Assembly: GCA_030526355.1 (NCBI GenBank)
Contig: JAUNDC010000011.1
Coordinates: forward strand, 18,792 to 82,791
Length of the DNA: 64,000 bases
DNA from: Bacillota bacterium
Lineage (GTDB): Bacteria > Bacillota > Clostridia > Peptostreptococcales > Anaerovoracaceae
Direction: 5' to 3'
Shown here: positions 44,517 through 53,427 of the stretch, one piece after another
Layout: each line of letters begins with the position of its first letter
How positions within the stretch are numbered: the first letter of the stretch is position 1
Made by a program: the position numbers and the translations under genes
Notes under the pieces: model-generated
What the model was told of the DNA's origin: nothing
The model's input: the letters and a program-made list of their open reading frames with translations, nothing else
Databases searched by the model: none

Positions 44517-45362
44517 TTATCTCAGCCTGTATGAGTGCATATAATCACACGGCTCAGTATAGATAATATGTTGTGCTCCCAGATACTTCTTTATCTCAAG
44601 ATCTGCAAGTCCCTTACCTACTCTATAGTATGTAGGCATATCTTCCCATGCAGGCTCTTTGAATTCAACAGTACCTCCACAGAACTGCATCTGAGGCTCC
44701 TTTATCTCCCACTTATAATCTGCAGGCTTCTCCCACTTCTTAGGATTAAAAACAGGATATGATATTTCCGGTACTGTGACATCATCGACAGACGGGATAT
44801 ATCTGTAATTGATCTTGCCCTGACTCTGTGCCGCCAGCTTCATCATCTGCTCAGGATCTTCCGCCTTCTTGTTCAAGTCGATCTGAATCTTCATGAATTC
44901 GAAATCCCAGCTGCTTGCTTTAGCTGTATACACGCCCTCGTAATGTGTAAACTTAGGCATATCTGCATAAATCTTGCTGTATCCGATACCGTCACGTCCT
45001 GCGACGATAGGATCCGCATGGTTTTCAAACATTACCAGAACCAGATCACCATCCACATTATCCTTCTCACCCTTGAAATTTACAGGTGTAGAAACATTTA
45101 TCAGAGTGTATGTATGACCTGCAAGCCATCCGATATCTGCGAATTCACAGGCCTGAACGCTGATAACAGGTGCATTTGAAGTAAATCCTTTCGGAAGCAA
45201 CGCTTCAATCTGTTCAGGGTTTGTTTCAAAAGAAACCCCCAGACATTCCACTGTTGCCGGCTGATGCAGCATCAGCTTGCCGTCCATACTCTGCATAGTT
45301 GTTGTCGGTCCAAAAAATACCGGCATCATGTACATTTTACCTTGTTCAAATTTGAATCCCAT
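44517..45362 (-). CDS. Acetoacetate decarboxylase family protein
   Basis: 281 residues matching the ADC fold: ALLPKGFTSNAPVISV near the start, FENHADPIVAGRDGIGYSKIYAD in the middle, and GGTVEFKEPAWEDMPTYY near the end. In the clostridial enzyme two adjacent Lys follow the G-R motif and one forms the Schiff base; here only one Lys is present (YSKIY). Activity on acetoacetate is therefore uncertain, and members of this family act on other keto acids too. AAAGGAG precedes the ATG. It seems to be a single-gene unit. Confidence 0.8.
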   Translation of the reverse strand: MGFKFEQGKMYMMPVFFGPTTTMQSMDGKLMLHQPATVECLGVSFETNPEQIEALLPKGFTSNAPVISVQACEFADIGWLAGHTYTLINVSTPVNFKGEKDNVDGDLVLVMFENHADPIVAGRDGIGYSKIYADMPKFTHYEGVYTAKASSWDFEFMKIQIDLNKKAEDPEQMMKLAAQSQGKINYRYIPSVDDVTVPEISYPVFNPKKWEKPADYKWEIKEPQMQFCGGTVEFKEPAWEDMPTYYRVGKGLADLEIKKYLGAQHIIYTEPCDYMHSYRLR

Positions 45363-45490
45363 AACTGTGCTCCTTTCTAATAAAACAGTGTTTGTATCAG
45401 ATGCTGAGCATATGGCATTACTGCCGGTGAGTCATATTCAGGCTGCGCCGGTCGGCCGCCGGAAATGTTCAGTTGATCTTTTATGACTAT

Positions 45491-45496
45491 ATTATA
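45491..45496 (-). promoter_or_regulatory. -10 box of the decarboxylase gene
   Basis: TATAAT on the minus strand, about 130 bp before the start codon, with no good -35. The leader between them contains a GC-rich patch near 45450-45470 but no recognised riboswitch. Confidence 0.4.
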
Positions 45497-45535
45497 CTAC
45501 TTTTGACCGAAAATGATTGTTTTTTATGTGTTTTT

Positions 45536-46321
45536 TTACGCAATATCCTTCCTGCAATATATAATATACGCCGCTGCAATTCCGGCAATACAGTATATCA
45601 TCCCCGGAATCAGATAACCTGCATCGATACATCCCTCTGAAACTATATCCGTTCCTTCCGCATACCCGAAAGGTGTTATATATTTGAGAAATGCTGCTTT
45701 ATCCGTAATATTGGCAATGATATTGAGAAAATACATCACTGCGGCTATACCAAGACCAACGCCGATACTGCCATTTTTCAAAGCGGCCGATATTCCGAAA
45801 CATATACCGCCAATCTCAACCTGCAGAAACAGATACGAAAGGTGCAGAAGTATGAATTCCTTCCATGAAATATCTTCATCAATCACTACCATCGATATGA
45901 CAGCCAGCAGAAATATAACAATATTCATTGCCGCAACCTGCAGAATAACCGACACCAGCTTACCGGTTATTATACTCCTCCTGCTCACAGGATGAGTCAG
46001 CAGAAACTCCGCAGTATGTTCCTTTTCCTCCTTCGCCAGAGATGCCGAGGCACATAATGCAGCGAAGAACGCACCGCCAATTCCCAGTACATTGCCGCAC
46101 TCTATAGCATAAAACCCCATTACCGATCCGAAGCTTACCTTATCCATCCCGAAGGCTTCGCTGAAGCTTCCCATTGATGAAAACACCTGGTTCACGCTCT
46201 CCATATCGCCTTTCATTTCAGGGTACAGCATCACGCATATTACCAGCAGAAAGCCAATGGCGCCGGTCCACACGGCCAGAGACAGTCTGCCCATTCTCAG
46301 CTCATGTTTAACAATTGTCAT
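45536..46321 (-). CDS. ABC-2 type transporter permease
   Basis: 261 residues with six hydrophobic segments, ending with IYCIAGIAAAYIIYC. LTHPVSRRSIITGKLVSVIL is the conserved cytoplasmic loop of ABC-2 permeases. It overlaps the ATPase gene by one base at the start. The substrate is unknown; such pairs export lipids, peptides or drugs. Confidence 0.85.
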   Translation of the reverse strand: MTIVKHELRMGRLSLAVWTGAIGFLLVICVMLYPEMKGDMESVNQVFSSMGSFSEAFGMDKVSFGSVMGFYAIECGNVLGIGGAFFAALCASASLAKEEKEHTAEFLLTHPVSRRSIITGKLVSVILQVAAMNIVIFLLAVISMVVIDEDISWKEFILLHLSYLFLQVEIGGICFGISAALKNGSIGVGLGIAAVMYFLNIIANITDKAAFLKYITPFGYAEGTDIVSEGCIDAGYLIPGMIYCIAGIAAAYIIYCRKDIA

Positions 46322-47253
46322 TATGCCTCACCTCCATCCTGATAATAATGCATGAATATCTCATCCAGCTCAGGCTCTGAAATATCCAGGTCTGTAAGCC
46401 GTATGTCAGACAATCCTCTGATAAGCTCGTTAATATCTCCTCCGTACAGGAAATCAGCACCGTCATCATGCTGTTTTACATCTCGGACTGCATTTAACCT
46501 GCCGATTGTTTCCATCAACCTGTCCGTTTCACCTGAAAAAGCTGATTCTGTTTTCACCTTTATCCTCCTGGCATTTGTTCTGGTAAGCACACTCACATCG
46601 TCACAGGCTATTATCCTGCCTTCTCTGATTATGGCAGCCCGACCGCAGTACTGCTGAACCTCTGAGAGAATATGTGATGACAGAAAAATGGTTGCACCTT
46701 CACGGTTACGTTCCTTCAGAATCGAGAAAAACTCACGCTGCATCAGTGGGTCAAGACCTCCCGTAGGCTCATCCAATATATAAAGCTCCGGTTTATGCTG
46801 CAAAGCGCACACGGTGGCAACCTTCTTGCGATTGCCGAAAGAAAGCTCCCTGATTTTTTTATTTATATCCAGCTGCAGTCGCTCGCATAATATCTTTGCC
46901 TCGTTGCTGCAGTCCTTTTTTCTCAGATCCGCTGAAAGCCTGATTATATCTTTAACTTTGAGTCCCTGATAAAAAATTGCTTCAGACGGCAGATAACCGA
47001 TTTGCTGAAGTATTGCTTCTTTATCCTTGGCGGCATCCAGCCCCAACACCTCGGCCCTGCCACCTGTGCTTTTTATCAGCCCTGTCAATATACGAATAGT
47101 AGTGCTTTTACCTGCTCCGTTCGGACCGATGTATCCGAAGAACTCTCCGCATTTCACTGTCAGATCAAGATCAGTTATGCCCCTCGATTTACCGTAATAT
47201 TTCGTCAGACCTTCCGTTTTTATTGCCGGTCTCTCCGCTCTTACAGCTTTCAT
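46321..47253 (-). CDS. ABC transporter ATP-binding protein
   Basis: Walker A GPNGAGKSTTIRIL, signature ELSFGNRKKVATVCAL (degenerate LSFGN), Walker B LYILDEPTGGLDPL, and a C-terminal domain typical of CcmA/DrrA-type exporters, 310 residues in all. AAGGAGG precedes the ATG. It pairs with the permease downstream and follows the broken regulator. Confidence 0.92.
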   Translation of the reverse strand: MKAVRAERPAIKTEGLTKYYGKSRGITDLDLTVKCGEFFGYIGPNGAGKSTTIRILTGLIKSTGGRAEVLGLDAAKDKEAILQQIGYLPSEAIFYQGLKVKDIIRLSADLRKKDCSNEAKILCERLQLDINKKIRELSFGNRKKVATVCALQHKPELYILDEPTGGLDPLMQREFFSILKERNREGATIFLSSHILSEVQQYCGRAAIIREGRIIACDDVSVLTRTNARRIKVKTESAFSGETDRLMETIGRLNAVRDVKQHDDGADFLYGGDINELIRGLSDIRLTDLDISEPELDEIFMHYYQDGGEA

Positions 47254-47551
47254 TCTGTACCGCCCTCCTTCGTATATATCTTCCTCCAGAATTCTATCAT
47301 CCTCGTGAAATCCGTCTCCATTCTGTCAACATCCACATCTTCCCTCTGCACCATTTCCCAGAGATAACCTTCACTGGCAAGGTACATATTCCTGTACATC
47401 ATTTCAAACAAATCGCTCTTCTCATAGCATCCGTACTCTGTCAGATAATCGATTGTAATCTGAGCACATCTCTCCCACAGGAAAACATAGAGTTCACGTT
47501 TATTATACGCTGCTGCTTCTCCTCTGGCAGCGAAAAGAATTTTTCGTTCAT
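47250..47551 (-). pseudogene. TetR-family regulator with the DNA-binding helix deleted and frame shifted
   Basis: From an ATG at 47551 with GGAGTG upstream, one frame reads MNEKFFSLPEEKQQRIIN, the typical start of a TetR-family regulator. It then runs on into nonsense and stops at 47441. The other frame, open to 47250, reads NKRELYVFLWERCAQITIDYL, the usual continuation after the helix-turn-helix. The two pieces abut around the AATAAACGTGAAC stretch near 47498, so about 30 codons with the recognition helix are gone and the frame is changed. The downstream frame extends upstream to 47702 but without a sensible N-terminus. It once controlled the ABC transporter, judging by position and the palindrome at 47617. 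Confidence 0.8.
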
Positions 47552-47616
47552 TGTTACACTCCAGTACACTCCTTGATTTCGTTCTCTGTAACGAGCCTTT
47601 ATCTGCACGGACTTGC

Positions 47617-47643
47617 TGACCGAATTGGTCAATTACTATTATA
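47617..47643 (-). promoter_or_regulatory. ABC operon -10 box and TetR-type palindrome
   Basis: TATAAT on the minus strand (47643-47638) is followed by the palindrome TGACCGAATTGGTCA (47617-47631), placed at the likely transcription start. A further half-site TTGACC lies at 47649-47654. This fits the operator of the now broken regulator. Confidence 0.65.
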
Positions 47644-47702
47644 CTCCATTGACCGTTTTGCGGAAGACCCTGCTTATAAAAAAATTTATACTGTGAATCC
47701 AT

Positions 47703-48045
47703 GCAATTAATTGTAATAGTTTTCCATTTCGTGTATTTTTAATTATATTTGCTATTGTTTTACACGTTTTTTTATAAACCCTATGAACTCTATTGCGTTT
47801 TATCCAACAATCCGCAATACAAACAACAAATAAATCATTATATATGGTTATTTGCAGCAAACTAATTAACTGTTGACTGGTATTTATTTAAAATGCACTG
47901 AAACTACTCATATTAAAATAAAAAAACGTGCAAAAATAACTCGAGTCTTAACAATTATACACGTTTTTGAGAGTTTGAAATATTATAGGGAGAAGTGGAC
48001 TTTGTTGATATTCCGGAAATATCGAAACGATATTTCTTACATAAT
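47703..48045. other. AT-rich stretch without a supported gene
   Basis: No reading frame here has a ribosome site or a recognisable product. CACGTTTTT-type sequence occurs at about 47762 and at 47950-47958, the second paired with AAAAACGTG at 47922-47930, giving one weak hairpin. It may be degraded DNA. Confidence 0.5.
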
Positions 48046-48082
48046 AAAAAAAACAGGAGGCAGACCCAAAAGTCTTACCTCC
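48046..48082 (-). terminator. Terminator of the NSS transporter unit
   Basis: Minus strand GGAGGTAAGAC (48082-48072) pairs with GTCTGCCTCC (48065-48056), imperfect in the middle, followed by TG and eight T. Confidence 0.8.
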
Positions 48083-48099
48083 CGCAACTCATTCTAATT

Positions 48100-48207
48100 T
48101 TATTTATTCTTTCTGCTGTGTCTGAACGCTATGGCGCAAGCCAGTGCGAAGCCGCCCCATAATCCGCCGCAGCCGATTATCATCATAACGATTGCTCCAG
48201 TACTCAT
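48100..48207 (-). CDS. MetS-like small subunit of the NSS transporter
   Basis: 35 residues, MSTGAIVMMIIGCGGLWGGF followed by a short helix and the basic end RHSRKNK. One membrane helix with Gly-rich 'GCGGLWGG' is typical of the MetS-type small subunit encoded after sodium-dependent NSS transporters. The ATG directly follows the transporter stop (TAA ATG), and GGAGGTGG lies inside the end of that gene. It is too short for usual gene finders. Confidence 0.8.
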   Translation of the reverse strand: MSTGAIVMMIIGCGGLWGGFALACAIAFRHSRKNK

Positions 48208-49710
48208 TTACGCCACCTCCTTCTGGGAAATCTTATCCAGATCTGCATAGCCTTCCTTACCCTGTAAGGTTGTAATGAAGTCAGCGAAGATAACAACAAA
48301 TAATATTGCTCCCCATCCGAATACGTTTACATCAGCAGCTGCATATTCACCATAACCATTGTAGATGAAATCCTTCGTGTTGAGGAACAGCATTACACCG
48401 AGAACTACTGTAGTAACGATTCTCAATGAATAAGTCCACCATTTGCCTATGCTGAAGTTTGAGAATTCATTAGCTTCCTTCCTGAGCTTTTCAGGATTGA
48501 AGAATCTTGTAATCAGTATTACTTCTATAACACCGCCGGCTGCTACACCGATATTGTTGATGAATGCGTCTACAATATCAAGTATGTTGAGTCCTGCACC
48601 TGTTATAAACAGAATACTGAGAACAAATGTCGGAACCAGTACAATAGTAACAGCCTTCTTGTGTTCAACGTCAAACTTGTCATGGAAGCCTGATACAACT
48701 GCCTGCAGAATTGATACCATCGATGTGATACCTGCAGTAAGCAGCGCTCCGAAGAAGCAGATTCCGAACAATGCATTGAGTGCCGGAAGTGTACTGATTG
48801 CTGTAGGGAATGTCATGAAAGCAAGACCAATACCTGAACCTGCAATATCAGCTACTTCAACTCCCTGCTGCATAGCCATGAAGCCCATGATACTGAATAC
48901 GCCGATACCGGCAAAGATCTCAAATCCATGGTTTGCTGTAGCAGTGATAAATGCACTGTTTACCACATCGGTTTCCTTAGGAAGATAGCTTGAATATGCC
49001 AGCATGATTGCAAATCCTATTGATAAGCTGTAGAAAATCTGTCCGTATGCTGCAACCCATACGCCAGGGTCCTTAAGTGCGCTCCAGTCAGGTCTGAACA
49101 TATAATCAAGACCGTCTACGGCACCAGGAAGTGTAATACCTCTGATTACAAGAACCAGAATAAGTACAAACAGAATAGGCAAGCAGATTTTGCATGCTCT
49201 CTCAATGCCCTTGCTGACACCCTTGTACATAATGAAGGCTATAACTGCCCAAATAATCAGGAACGGCAGAATAAGATTTGTACGGATACCACCAAGATTC
49301 AGTGCACTGTCTGTTACACCCAGATATTCCAGGAAGAATGTCGTAGGGTCATCTCCCCATGCCTGTGTGAATGCGAATCCCACATAGCTTAGAACCCATA
49401 CAATAATTGCGAAATAATATATTCCAATAACGAATGCAACCATAACCTGGAACCATCCAAGCCATTCAAATTTCTTATTGATTCTTGCCCACGTTACAGG
49501 GGCTCCGCCTCTGTAAGTCTTACCCATCGTATATTCCAGAATAAGAATAGGAATACCAGCTGTAATGATAGCGAAGAAATAAGGCAGCAGGAATGCGCCT
49601 CCGCCGTTACTTGCAGCAACATATGGGAATCTCCATATGTTGCCCAGGCCTACCGCTGAACCAATAGCTGCCAGCAGAAAGCCGATTTTGCTTGTCCATT
49701 GATCTCTCAA
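48208..49710 (-). CDS. Sodium-dependent NSS-family transporter
   Basis: Neurotransmitter:sodium symporter family protein with about 11-12 membrane helices. The N-terminus (WTSKIGFLLAAIGSAVGLGNIWRFPY) holds the unwound helix 1 sodium and substrate site. I place the start at TTG 49710 because homologues begin MREQW and this reads LRDQW; GAGGAGAG is upstream. Bacterial members carry amino acids (Leu, Trp, Met, Ala); the small MetS-like subunit points to Met or Ala, which is inference. Confidence 0.93.
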   Translation of the reverse strand: MRDQWTSKIGFLLAAIGSAVGLGNIWRFPYVAASNGGGAFLLPYFFAIITAGIPILILEYTMGKTYRGGAPVTWARINKKFEWLGWFQVMVAFVIGIYYFAIIVWVLSYVGFAFTQAWGDDPTTFFLEYLGVTDSALNLGGIRTNLILPFLIIWAVIAFIMYKGVSKGIERACKICLPILFVLILVLVIRGITLPGAVDGLDYMFRPDWSALKDPGVWVAAYGQIFYSLSIGFAIMLAYSSYLPKETDVVNSAFITATANHGFEIFAGIGVFSIMGFMAMQQGVEVADIAGSGIGLAFMTFPTAISTLPALNALFGICFFGALLTAGITSMVSILQAVVSGFHDKFDVEHKKAVTIVLVPTFVLSILFITGAGLNILDIVDAFINNIGVAAGGVIEVILITRFFNPEKLRKEANEFSNFSIGKWWTYSLRIVTTVVLGVMLFLNTKDFIYNGYGEYAAADVNVFGWGAILFVVIFADFITTLQGKEGYADLDKISQKEVA

Positions 49711-49788
49711 AATTAATTCACTCTCCTCAAAATAAAAAGTAACCTCAAAAAACAAAAAATATGATTAAATAATCATGCGGCAACTCTG

Positions 49789-49818
49789 ATTATATCTTAA
49801 CCCCTCTGTGTCTGTCAA
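49789..49818 (-). promoter_or_regulatory. Promoter of the NSS transporter
   Basis: Minus strand TTGACA (49818-49813), 18 bp, TATAAT (49794-49789). Confidence 0.75.
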
Positions 49819-49927
49819 TCAAATACATATTTTCAGACACAAAAAAAGCGGAAATTTTTTGTGCTGTACCATATTTTCACCTTTTGCCCCAAAAACCATG
49901 CATTACATAGACCATATCAAAAACCAT

Positions 49928-49956
49928 TTGTATATATTCATAAAAAGACATATAAT
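49928..49956 (+). promoter_or_regulatory. Promoter of hypABF
   Basis: TTGTAT (49928-49933), 17 bp, TATAAT (49951-49956), 36 bp before the hypA start. Divergent from the transporter promoter. Confidence 0.75.
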
Positions 49957-49992
49957 GTAGATATTGAATTTTAACGAAAGCAGTGGTATGAA

Positions 49993-50334
49993 ATGCACGA
50001 ATATCCCATAACAGAACAGATAATAAAAATCTGCACGGATCACTGTAAAAAAGCAGGAGGCTCCAAGGTAACAAAGGTAAACCTCGTCATAGGCGACTAC
50101 TCTGGCTATGTTGGTGATTCCGTCCAGATGTACTTTGATATAATATCAGAGGGAACCGTATGCGAAAAAGCCGAAGTAAACATTCAGCACATCGAACCCA
50201 AGCTCAGGTGCAGCCAGTGCGGCGCGCTTTTCAAAAAACGCCCTATGACCTTCGAGTGCCCTGAATGCGGCGGTGAAGGCGGTCCTACAGATATAGGCAA
50301 GGAATTTTATATTGATAGTATAGAAATAGAATAA
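49993..50334 (+). CDS. hypA: Hydrogenase nickel-insertion protein HypA
   Basis: 113-residue nickel and zinc protein. MHEYPITEQII gives the N-terminal Met-His nickel site (His2). The zinc site is LRCSQCGALF with ECPECGGEGG. It delivers nickel to the hydrogenase large subunit together with HypB. Only a weak ribosome site precedes the ATG. Confidence 0.95.
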   Translation: MHEYPITEQIIKICTDHCKKAGGSKVTKVNLVIGDYSGYVGDSVQMYFDIISEGTVCEKAEVNIQHIEPKLRCSQCGALFKKRPMTFECPECGGEGGPTDIGKEFYIDSIEIE

Positions 50335-50354
50335 TTTTAATGGAGGTAGCAGTA

Positions 50355-51023
50355 ATGCACGATATAAAAAAAATCAACGTTATGGAAGGCATCCTGGATG
50401 AAAACGATCATATTGCAGAGCATGTGAATCATCATATGACCCATCACGGAGTTCTCGTGGTTAATGAAATGGGAGCACCCGGAGTAGGCAAAACAACAAG
50501 CCTCAAAAATATCGTCAAGCATCTGGATATCAAGCCTTATGTTATTGAAGGCGACATCGAATCAGATATAGATACTAACGCTCTCAACGAGCTTGGAATA
50601 GAAACACACCAGATCAACACCCACGGAGAATGCCATCTGGACGCTCCTATGATCGAGCACATGACTGAGCATATCGAGTTCAGCGAACCAGGCGTTCTCT
50701 TTATAGAAAACATCGGCAATCTGGTGTGCCCTGCCGAATTCAGCATAGGGGAGCACGTAATGATGCTCATTTCAACGGTAACTGAGGGAAGCGACAAACC
50801 ATACAAATATCCTCTCGCTTTCGAGAAGGCAGATATCATCCTGCTCAACAAGGTTGACCTTATCCCTTATCTGGATTTCGACGAAGAATTCTTCATGAAA
50901 GGTGTCAGAGCACTTAATAAGGACGTTCCTGTTTTCAAGGTTTCAGGAAAAACCGGAGAAGGTTACAAGGAGGTAGCCCAGTGGCTGCAGAACAAAGCGA
51001 AAGAATTAAACTGTGGGGAATAG
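50355..51023 (+). CDS. hypB: Hydrogenase nickel-incorporation GTPase HypB
   Basis: GTPase of the SIMIBI class. P-loop NEMGAPGVGKTTSL, then VIEGDIESDIDTNAL, LFIENIGNLVCPAEF and NKVDLIPYL follow the HypB order. There is a small His cluster (HVNHHMTHH) before the P-loop instead of a long poly-His tail. I use the ATG at 50355 because GGAGG is 9 bases upstream. It overlaps hypF by 43 bp. Confidence 0.95.
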   Translation: MHDIKKINVMEGILDENDHIAEHVNHHMTHHGVLVVNEMGAPGVGKTTSLKNIVKHLDIKPYVIEGDIESDIDTNALNELGIETHQINTHGECHLDAPMIEHMTEHIEFSEPGVLFIENIGNLVCPAEFSIGEHVMMLISTVTEGSDKPYKYPLAFEKADIILLNKVDLIPYLDFDEEFFMKGVRALNKDVPVFKVSGKTGEGYKEVAQWLQNKAKELNCGE

Positions 51024-53350
51024 TCCAGGGAGTCGGCTTCAGACCCTACGTTGCAAAAATGGCCGAGACCTTCGGTATGAAAGGTCAGGTTCTTAATATA
51101 GGAGGACTGGTGGAAATCACTGTTACGGATACAGCGGAACGGATTTCCGCCTTTTTGCGTGCCCTCATTGAGAATAAACCCGGCCCCTCTGAAATCGTCC
51201 ATGTCAAACGTGAAATAATCGACTATCATGACTTCAGTTCATTTTCCATAATAAAAAGCGATGCCGGCGGTGATGAGGCAGCAATGATTCCGTCAGATCT
51301 GGCCATATGTCCCAACTGTCTGCAGGAGCTGTACGATAAAAACAACCCGCGCTACCAGCATCCATTCATAAGCTGTATGGTCTGCGGTCCAAGATACACA
51401 ATAATCGACAGGATTCCATACGATCGCGAGAACACATCGATGATCGACTTTCCAATGTGTGATTACTGCGAAAGCCAGTATACGGATTTACACGACAGAC
51501 GCCACCATGCTCAGACAATATCGTGCCATGACTGCGGTCCTGTATTATTATGGAAAGGGAACACTGGCTCTGCGGTTAAGGAGTGCGACGGCGATGCAGA
51601 CCTGCTCGACCATGCTGCCGGGATTCTTTCCGATGGTGGAGTAATAGCATTTAAAAGTGTCGGTGGATATAACCTTGTAGCCGACCCGCTAAGCGACAAT
51701 GCTGTTGCAAAGCTCCGCCGTATCAAGAACCGTGAATCAAAGCCCTTCGCAGTGATGTTCAGAAATCTCGAGCAGATACGCGAATTCTGTTATGTGAATG
51801 AGGTTGAGGAGAAGCTTCTTGAATCCTCGGCTCGTCCTATACTGCTGCTGGAGCACAAGGAGCTACCATATAACGAAATAAACAAGAGCCGCTTCATCGG
51901 CTCTTTCCTTCCAAGCTTCGCTGCCCAGTACATGCTGCTTGACCGCATCAGCCCACTGATTTTCACCAGCGCCAATCTTTCTGACATGCCGATGATTAAG
52001 GATGAGGAGGAAGTCTTCGCACTCGCAGAGAAAAACCCTGAAATAGACGGGGTACTATACAACAAACGTATGATACGGGTTCGTGCAGATGACTCAGTAG
52101 CCCGTGTCATTGACGGACAGCCTCAGATGATCAGACGCTCCAAGGGCTATGCACCTGTACCGCTTTACGTTGATGTAGATACATCAAACAGCAGCATATC
52201 AAAAACAGAAGACTGTACAGGGAGTACAGATATTACAGGTATTGCCGACAAGCCAGACAAAGCTGTCAGGACAGACAGCCCTCTTCAGATTTTTGCCACA
52301 GGCAGCCAGCTGAAGAACTCCTTTGCCCTTTCAAAAGGACCATTCACATATATCAGTCAGTTTTTCGGCGATATGGATACAGTTGCAAACCAGCAGCTTT
52401 ATACAGAAAATCTGGAACGTCTCAAGGAATTGTTCAGAATCAAACCTGATATGGTGGTGTGCGACATGCACCCTATGTACTTCACCACCGACTTTGCAGA
52501 AAAATATGCTGCGAAACATGAGCTTCCTCTTATAAAGGTTCAGCACCACCATGCCCATGTAGCATCTGTAATGGCTGAAAACAATCTGACCGGCAAGGTG
52601 ATCGGCGTCAGCTTCGACGGTACCGGATACGGCACCGACGGATGTATATGGGGCGGCGAATTCTTTATCTGTGAAGGCGGAAGCGCAACGCGCATCGCCC
52701 ATCTGCGATATGTTGATATGCTGGGCGGCGATTCCTCAGTAAAGGATGCCTCCCGCTCTGCAATGAGCTATATACATGCATATGATAATGGATACACCCG
52801 CATTTCTGATGATAGCTCCGTGGATTCCGATGAATGCCAAGAGATTATCATGAATCTGTCAGATATTATTGAATACGGCCGTGCAAATATTACAGCTCTC
52901 CCTGCAGCCAAGATAGCCATTCCCGCGCTAAAAGCCGGCATAAACACTGTTAAAAGCTCCAGCATGGGAAGATTGTTCGATGCAGTATCAGCTTTGCTTG
53001 GAATAAAAGCATACAATGACTACGAAGGTCAGTGTGCAATCATGCTGGAAGATGCGGCAGCATTCGCACAGAAGCATCCGGGTGAAAATCCGGCATCCGA
53101 TCTGGCTCTTTCTTTTCATAACAGAGTTATCGACATGATAGTTGCTCAATGTCTGGCAACCAGAGAAAAGTATGGAGCCGATCAGGTCGCACTCACAGGC
53201 GGAACATTTCAGAACAGAATACTTATGGAAGGAGTACTCGAAAAACTCCGCTCCGAAGGCTTCAAGCCATATTACAACATTTCCGTCAGTCCTAACGATG
53301 GCGGAATTGCTCTGGGACAGGCCTTTGTAGCAATGCACAAAGCTCTGTAA
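50981..53350 (+). CDS. hypF: Carbamoyltransferase HypF
   Basis: Activates carbamoyl phosphate and transfers the carbamoyl group to HypE. Order: acylphosphatase domain (about 8-90; GIVQGVGFRPYVAKMA), two zinc fingers (CPNCLQEL with CMVCGP, CDYCESQY with CHDCGP), YrdC-like domain (about 195-390; KSVGGYNLVAD, SKPFAVMF), then a Kae1-like domain (HHHAHVASVMAENNL, GVSFDGTGYGTDG). A Thr/Asp/Ser-rich linker of about 35-40 residues (about 397-436) between the last two domains is longer than usual. GTG start at 50981 has AAGGAGG 6-7 bases ahead. Confidence 0.95.
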   Translation: MAAEQSERIKLWGIVQGVGFRPYVAKMAETFGMKGQVLNIGGLVEITVTDTAERISAFLRALIENKPGPSEIVHVKREIIDYHDFSSFSIIKSDAGGDEAAMIPSDLAICPNCLQELYDKNNPRYQHPFISCMVCGPRYTIIDRIPYDRENTSMIDFPMCDYCESQYTDLHDRRHHAQTISCHDCGPVLLWKGNTGSAVKECDGDADLLDHAAGILSDGGVIAFKSVGGYNLVADPLSDNAVAKLRRIKNRESKPFAVMFRNLEQIREFCYVNEVEEKLLESSARPILLLEHKELPYNEINKSRFIGSFLPSFAAQYMLLDRISPLIFTSANLSDMPMIKDEEEVFALAEKNPEIDGVLYNKRMIRVRADDSVARVIDGQPQMIRRSKGYAPVPLYVDVDTSNSSISKTEDCTGSTDITGIADKPDKAVRTDSPLQIFATGSQLKNSFALSKGPFTYISQFFGDMDTVANQQLYTENLERLKELFRIKPDMVVCDMHPMYFTTDFAEKYAAKHELPLIKVQHHHAHVASVMAENNLTGKVIGVSFDGTGYGTDGCIWGGEFFICEGGSATRIAHLRYVDMLGGDSSVKDASRSAMSYIHAYDNGYTRISDDSSVDSDECQEIIMNLSDIIEYGRANITALPAAKIAIPALKAGINTVKSSSMGRLFDAVSALLGIKAYNDYEGQCAIMLEDAAAFAQKHPGENPASDLALSFHNRVIDMIVAQCLATREKYGADQVALTGGTFQNRILMEGVLEKLRSEGFKPYYNISVSPNDGGIALGQAFVAMHKAL

Positions 53351-53354
53351 ATAC

Positions 53355-53388
53355 AAAGGAACAGGAGTTTTACCATTCCTGTTCCTTT
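53355..53388. terminator. Bidirectional terminator between hypF and PFOR
   Basis: AAAGGAACAGGA (53355-53366) and TCCTGTTCCTTT (53377-53388) form a perfect 12-bp stem with a 10-base loop, T-rich on both strands. The genes converge here. Confidence 0.9.
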
Positions 53389-53427
53389 TATATTAGCTTT
53401 AATTATACACTTTGTATTTTCCTGCGA

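Noticed and set aside
47873..48097. 74-codon plus-strand frame
   Set aside because: No ribosome site, AT-rich composition, no family resemblance, and it overlaps the transporter terminator.
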